From contig NC_022663.1 of the NCBI RefSeq assembly GCF_000157895.3, forward strand, positions 620,001 to 684,000: a DNA stretch of 64,000 nucleotides, given 5' to 3'. Origin of the DNA: Mycobacterium kansasii ATCC 12478 (lineage in GTDB: Bacteria > Actinomycetota > Actinomycetes > Mycobacteriales > Mycobacteriaceae). The notes below the pieces were generated by a model. The model worked only from the letters and a program-made list of their open reading frames with translations, did no database searches and was not told the origin of the DNA. Shown here piece after piece: positions 61,507 to 64,000 of the stretch; position 1 is the stretch's first letter, and each line of letters starts with the position of its first letter. The translations under genes were made by a program, and so were the position numbers.

Positions 61507-62573
61507 TCGGATTCGCGCCGATATCGCCGCCCGACCCCGATGCCGAATCGGCCGCACGGGCCCGACAGGACGTCCTGACCAAACCGCGGGGAGCGCTGGG
61601 CCGCCTCGAGGACCTGTCGGTGTGGGTGGCAGCCTGCCAGGGCCACTGTCCGCCGCGGCAGTTCCAGCGCGCCCGGGTGGTCGTTTTCGCCGGTGACCAC
61701 GGCGTCGCCCGGTCGGGGGTGTCGGCGTATCCGCCGGAAGTCACCGACCAGATGGTCGCCAATATCGACGCCGGCGGGGCGGCGATCAACGCGTTGGCCG
61801 ACGTAGCCGGTGCGACCGTGCGGGTGGCGGACCTGGCGGTGGATTCCGATGCCGTATCGGAGCGGATCGGCGCGTACAAGGTGCGCCGCGGCAGCGGTGA
61901 CATCAGCACCGAAGACGCATTGACCGCCGACGAAACGGCCCGCGCCATCGCCTCCGGCCAGCAGATCGCCGACGAGGAGGTCGACGCCGGCGCCGATCTG
62001 CTCATCGCCGGCGACATGGGAATCGGGAACACCACCGCAGCGGCAGTCCTGGTGGCGGCACTGACCGACACCGAACCGGTCGCGGTGGTCGGGTTCGGGA
62101 CCGGGATCGACGATGCCGGATGGGCCCGCAAGACGGCCGCGGTGCGTGATGCGCTGTTCCGGGCGCGGTCGGTGCTGCCCGACCCGGTGGGGCTGCTGCG
62201 CTGCTGCGGTGGCGCGGATCTGGCGGCGATGGCGGGATTCTGCGCGCAGGCCGCGGTCCGGCGGACCCCGCTGCTGCTCGACGGCATGGCGGTGACGGCC
62301 GCAGCTCTGGTCGCCGAACGTCTGGCGCCCGGCGCCCGGCAGTGGTGGCAGGCCGGTCACCGGTCCACCGAACCGGGTCACCAGCTGGCCCTGACGGCGC
62401 TGCAGCTGGATCCGATCCTGGACCTGCGGATGCGGTTGGGTGAGGGCACCGGCGCCACGCTTGCGCTGTCGGTGCTGCGCGCCGCGGTGGCCGCGCTGTC
62501 GTCGATGGCTACCTTCACCGAGGCCGGCGTGTCCGGCCCGCGCACCTCCGGTACCGGACCGGCCTGGCCGTGA
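61503..62573 (+). CDS. cobT: Nicotinate-nucleotide--dimethylbenzimidazole phosphoribosyltransferase CobT
   Basis: CobT, 356 aa, makes alpha-ribazole phosphate from dimethylbenzimidazole and nicotinate mononucleotide. Blocks include KPRGALGRLEDL, VVFAGDHGVARSGVSAYP, GDMGIGNTTAAA, and LDGMAVTAAALVAERL. The catalytic Glu region LRMRLGEGTGA is intact near the C-terminus. Overlaps both cobU and cobS by 4 bp. Confidence 0.96.
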   Translation: MIGFAPISPPDPDAESAARARQDVLTKPRGALGRLEDLSVWVAACQGHCPPRQFQRARVVVFAGDHGVARSGVSAYPPEVTDQMVANIDAGGAAINALADVAGATVRVADLAVDSDAVSERIGAYKVRRGSGDISTEDALTADETARAIASGQQIADEEVDAGADLLIAGDMGIGNTTAAAVLVAALTDTEPVAVVGFGTGIDDAGWARKTAAVRDALFRARSVLPDPVGLLRCCGGADLAAMAGFCAQAAVRRTPLLLDGMAVTAAALVAERLAPGARQWWQAGHRSTEPGHQLALTALQLDPILDLRMRLGEGTGATLALSVLRAAVAALSSMATFTEAGVSGPRTSGTGPAWP

Positions 62574-63310
62574 TCCGTTCCCTGGCAACAGCTTTCGCCT
62601 TCGGCACGGTGATGCGCATGCCGAGTTCGCAGACCGCTCCGATGGGACGCGGCGCGATGACGGCGCTGCCCGTGGTCGGCGCGGCACTGGGTGGCGTGGC
62701 CGCCGGTGTCACCTGGGCCGGTGCCGTGGTCTTCGGGCCGTCCAGCCCGTTGTCCGGGTTGCTGGCGGTGACGGTGTTGCTGGCGGCAACCCGCGGCCTG
62801 CACATCGACGGCGTTGCCGATACGGCCGACGGCCTGGGTTGCTACGGCCCGGCGCAGCGCGCCCTCGCCGTGATGCGCGACGGGTCGTCGGGGCCGTTCG
62901 GGGTGGCCGCTGTCGTCCTGGTCATCACGCTGCAGGGGCTGGCCTTCCCGGCGCTGGGCGCCGCCGGTGTCGTCGTGGCAGTCTTCGCCGGCCGGATCAC
63001 CGCGGTGCTGGCCTGTCGCCGGTCGGTTCCGGCCGCCGAAGGCAGCGTCCTGGGTGCGCGCGTCGCCGATACCCAGCCTGCGGCCGTGGTCGCGGCGTGG
63101 CTCGCTGTGCTGGTCGCAGCTTCGCTGCCGGCGGGTCCACGGCCATGGCACGGGCCGGTTGCGGTACTGGTGGCGGTGTTGTGCGGTGCCGCCCTGGTCA
63201 CGCACTGCGTGCGCCGGTTCGGTGGTGTCACCGGTGACGTGATCGGCGCGGCGATCGAACTGACGACGACGGTCGGTGCGCTAGTGCTGGCGGCACTGGC
63301 CCGCCTCTAG
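62570..63310 (+). CDS. cobS: Cobalamin synthase CobS (adenosylcobinamide-GDP ribazoletransferase)
   Basis: CobS, 246 aa, a multipass membrane enzyme joining adenosylcobinamide-GDP and alpha-ribazole. The conserved GLHIDGVADTADGLG motif and MRDGSSGPFG are present; five to six membrane segments follow. GTG at 62570 overlaps the cobT stop. End of the cob operon. Confidence 0.95.
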   Translation: MIRSLATAFAFGTVMRMPSSQTAPMGRGAMTALPVVGAALGGVAAGVTWAGAVVFGPSSPLSGLLAVTVLLAATRGLHIDGVADTADGLGCYGPAQRALAVMRDGSSGPFGVAAVVLVITLQGLAFPALGAAGVVVAVFAGRITAVLACRRSVPAAEGSVLGARVADTQPAAVVAAWLAVLVAASLPAGPRPWHGPVAVLVAVLCGAALVTHCVRRFGGVTGDVIGAAIELTTTVGALVLAALARL

Positions 63311-63410
63311 TCCTTCGCGACGTTCCCCCAATCGGTGGACAAGCGTTTCCCCTGATTGTGGCCGATCGGAGGATTGTCTTGCCCGTTTAGCAGCCCTAAC
63401 CTCTTCAGAC

Positions 63411-64000
63411 ATGCCGTTATCACCGTCGACCAGGCCGGTCGCTGCCGCTTCGGCGCGGACCAGTCCGTTCGGGCGATTGGTGACCCAGGGCACTTTCTAC
63501 ACCACCGGAATGCAACTCAGCAACAGCGCCGTGGTGCTGCCCTTCATCTGCGCGCATCAGGGCATCACCTGGGCGGCCGGGATGCTGTTTCCGGCGTACA
63601 GCATCGGCTTGATCATGGGAAATTCGGCGTCGCCGGCGATCCTGCAGCGAGCCGGCCGGATGCGCCACGTGCTGCTGTCGGCGACTGCGGCGGCAGTGGC
63701 TGCGCTGCTGATCTGGGATGCGGTAATCCCATGGACCGGCGTCTACGCCGCGGCGGTGTTTCTGCTGACCACAGCCGCCGCCGGAGTCGTCATCGCGGTG
63801 GCCACCGTTGCCTATACCGACATGGTCTCCAGCAAGCTGCCCGCAAGACGCCGCGGCGAACTGTTCCTGACTCAAGGTGCCGCGGGATCGACGCTGGCCA
63901 CCGGCGTCATGCTGCTGATAGCGCCCATGCTGGCCAGCGGCGATCAAATAGCCCACTACCGCGATCTGCTGTGGCTGGGTGCCCTGGCTCTGATTGCTTC
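63411..64000 (+). CDS. MFS-type integral membrane protein (Rv2209-type, 3' end outside window)
   Basis: The first 196 residues of a multipass membrane protein open to the window edge. Hydrophobic segments at about 45-65, 80-98, 107-130 and the sequence AARRRGELFLTQGAAGS-type loop after the fourth suggest an MFS-like transporter, matching Rv2209 (about 512 aa). Substrate unknown. ATG at 63411, 100 bp after cobS, with no strong Shine-Dalgarno. Confidence 0.8.
   Translation, partial: MPLSPSTRPVAAASARTSPFGRLVTQGTFYTTGMQLSNSAVVLPFICAHQGITWAAGMLFPAYSIGLIMGNSASPAILQRAGRMRHVLLSATAAAVAALLIWDAVIPWTGVYAAAVFLLTTAAAGVVIAVATVAYTDMVSSKLPARRRGELFLTQGAAGSTLATGVMLLIAPMLASGDQIAHYRDLLWLGALALIA

Overview
The window reads as chromosome of a slow-growing, non-tuberculous Mycobacterium. 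GC is high, many starts are GTG or TTG, and gene order follows M. tuberculosis H37Rv from about Rv2148c to Rv2209 nearly gene for gene (orthology judged from remembered protein sequences, not a search). Several H37Rv-specific insertions are absent: nothing lies between murE and pbpB, and there is no IS element next to mraZ or between pknL and aroG. A cation/proton antiporter plus universal stress protein pair not expected from H37Rv sits beside qcrB.

Region 1 (1-18900, all minus strand) is the division and cell wall (dcw) cluster, transcribed mraZ-rsmH-ftsL-like-pbpB, then murE-murF-mraY-murD-ftsW-murG-murC-ftsQ-ftsZ, then yfiH and yggS. Most junctions are 4-bp start/stop overlaps. The cluster makes lipid II (MurC-F, MraY, MurG), polymerises it at the septum (FtsW, PbpB) and builds the divisome (FtsZ, FtsQ, FtsL-like). 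An array of TGGGN boxes overlaps the mraZ promoter.

Region 2 (19000-40500) holds envelope and lipoglycan genes on both strands: a DUF3040 protein, a GNAT acetyltransferase, LppM, an MTHFR-like enzyme, IdsA2, the mannosyltransferases MptA and Rv2181-type, the Rv2175c DNA-binding protein with its kinase PknL (carrying an N-terminal tandem repeat), DAHP synthase AroG, an exoribonuclease, an acyltransferase, an ArsA-like ATPase, two SRPBCC proteins, FadD15, PimB', a putative metallopeptidase and the NlpC/P60 hydrolase RipC.

Region 3 (40600-54300) has a DnaQ/GIY-YIG nuclease, trpD, the cytochrome bcc-aa3 genes (ctaE-qcrC-qcrA-qcrB on plus, ctaF and ctaC on minus), the antiporter/Usp pair, and mmpS3 with its DUF2561 partner.

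Region 4 (54600-64000) has asnB (peptidoglycan amidation in mycobacteria), adenosine kinase, small membrane and Fe-S assembly proteins, glycerate kinase, the cobU-cobT-cobS nucleotide-loop genes of cobalamin synthesis, and the start of an MFS-type transporter. No tRNA, rRNA, CRISPR array, prophage or IS element was seen. The most unusual items are the pknL repeat, two opposed TGGGG arrays around mraZ, a probable CTG start on the ArsA-like ATPase, and two near-identical hairpins between convergent gene pairs.
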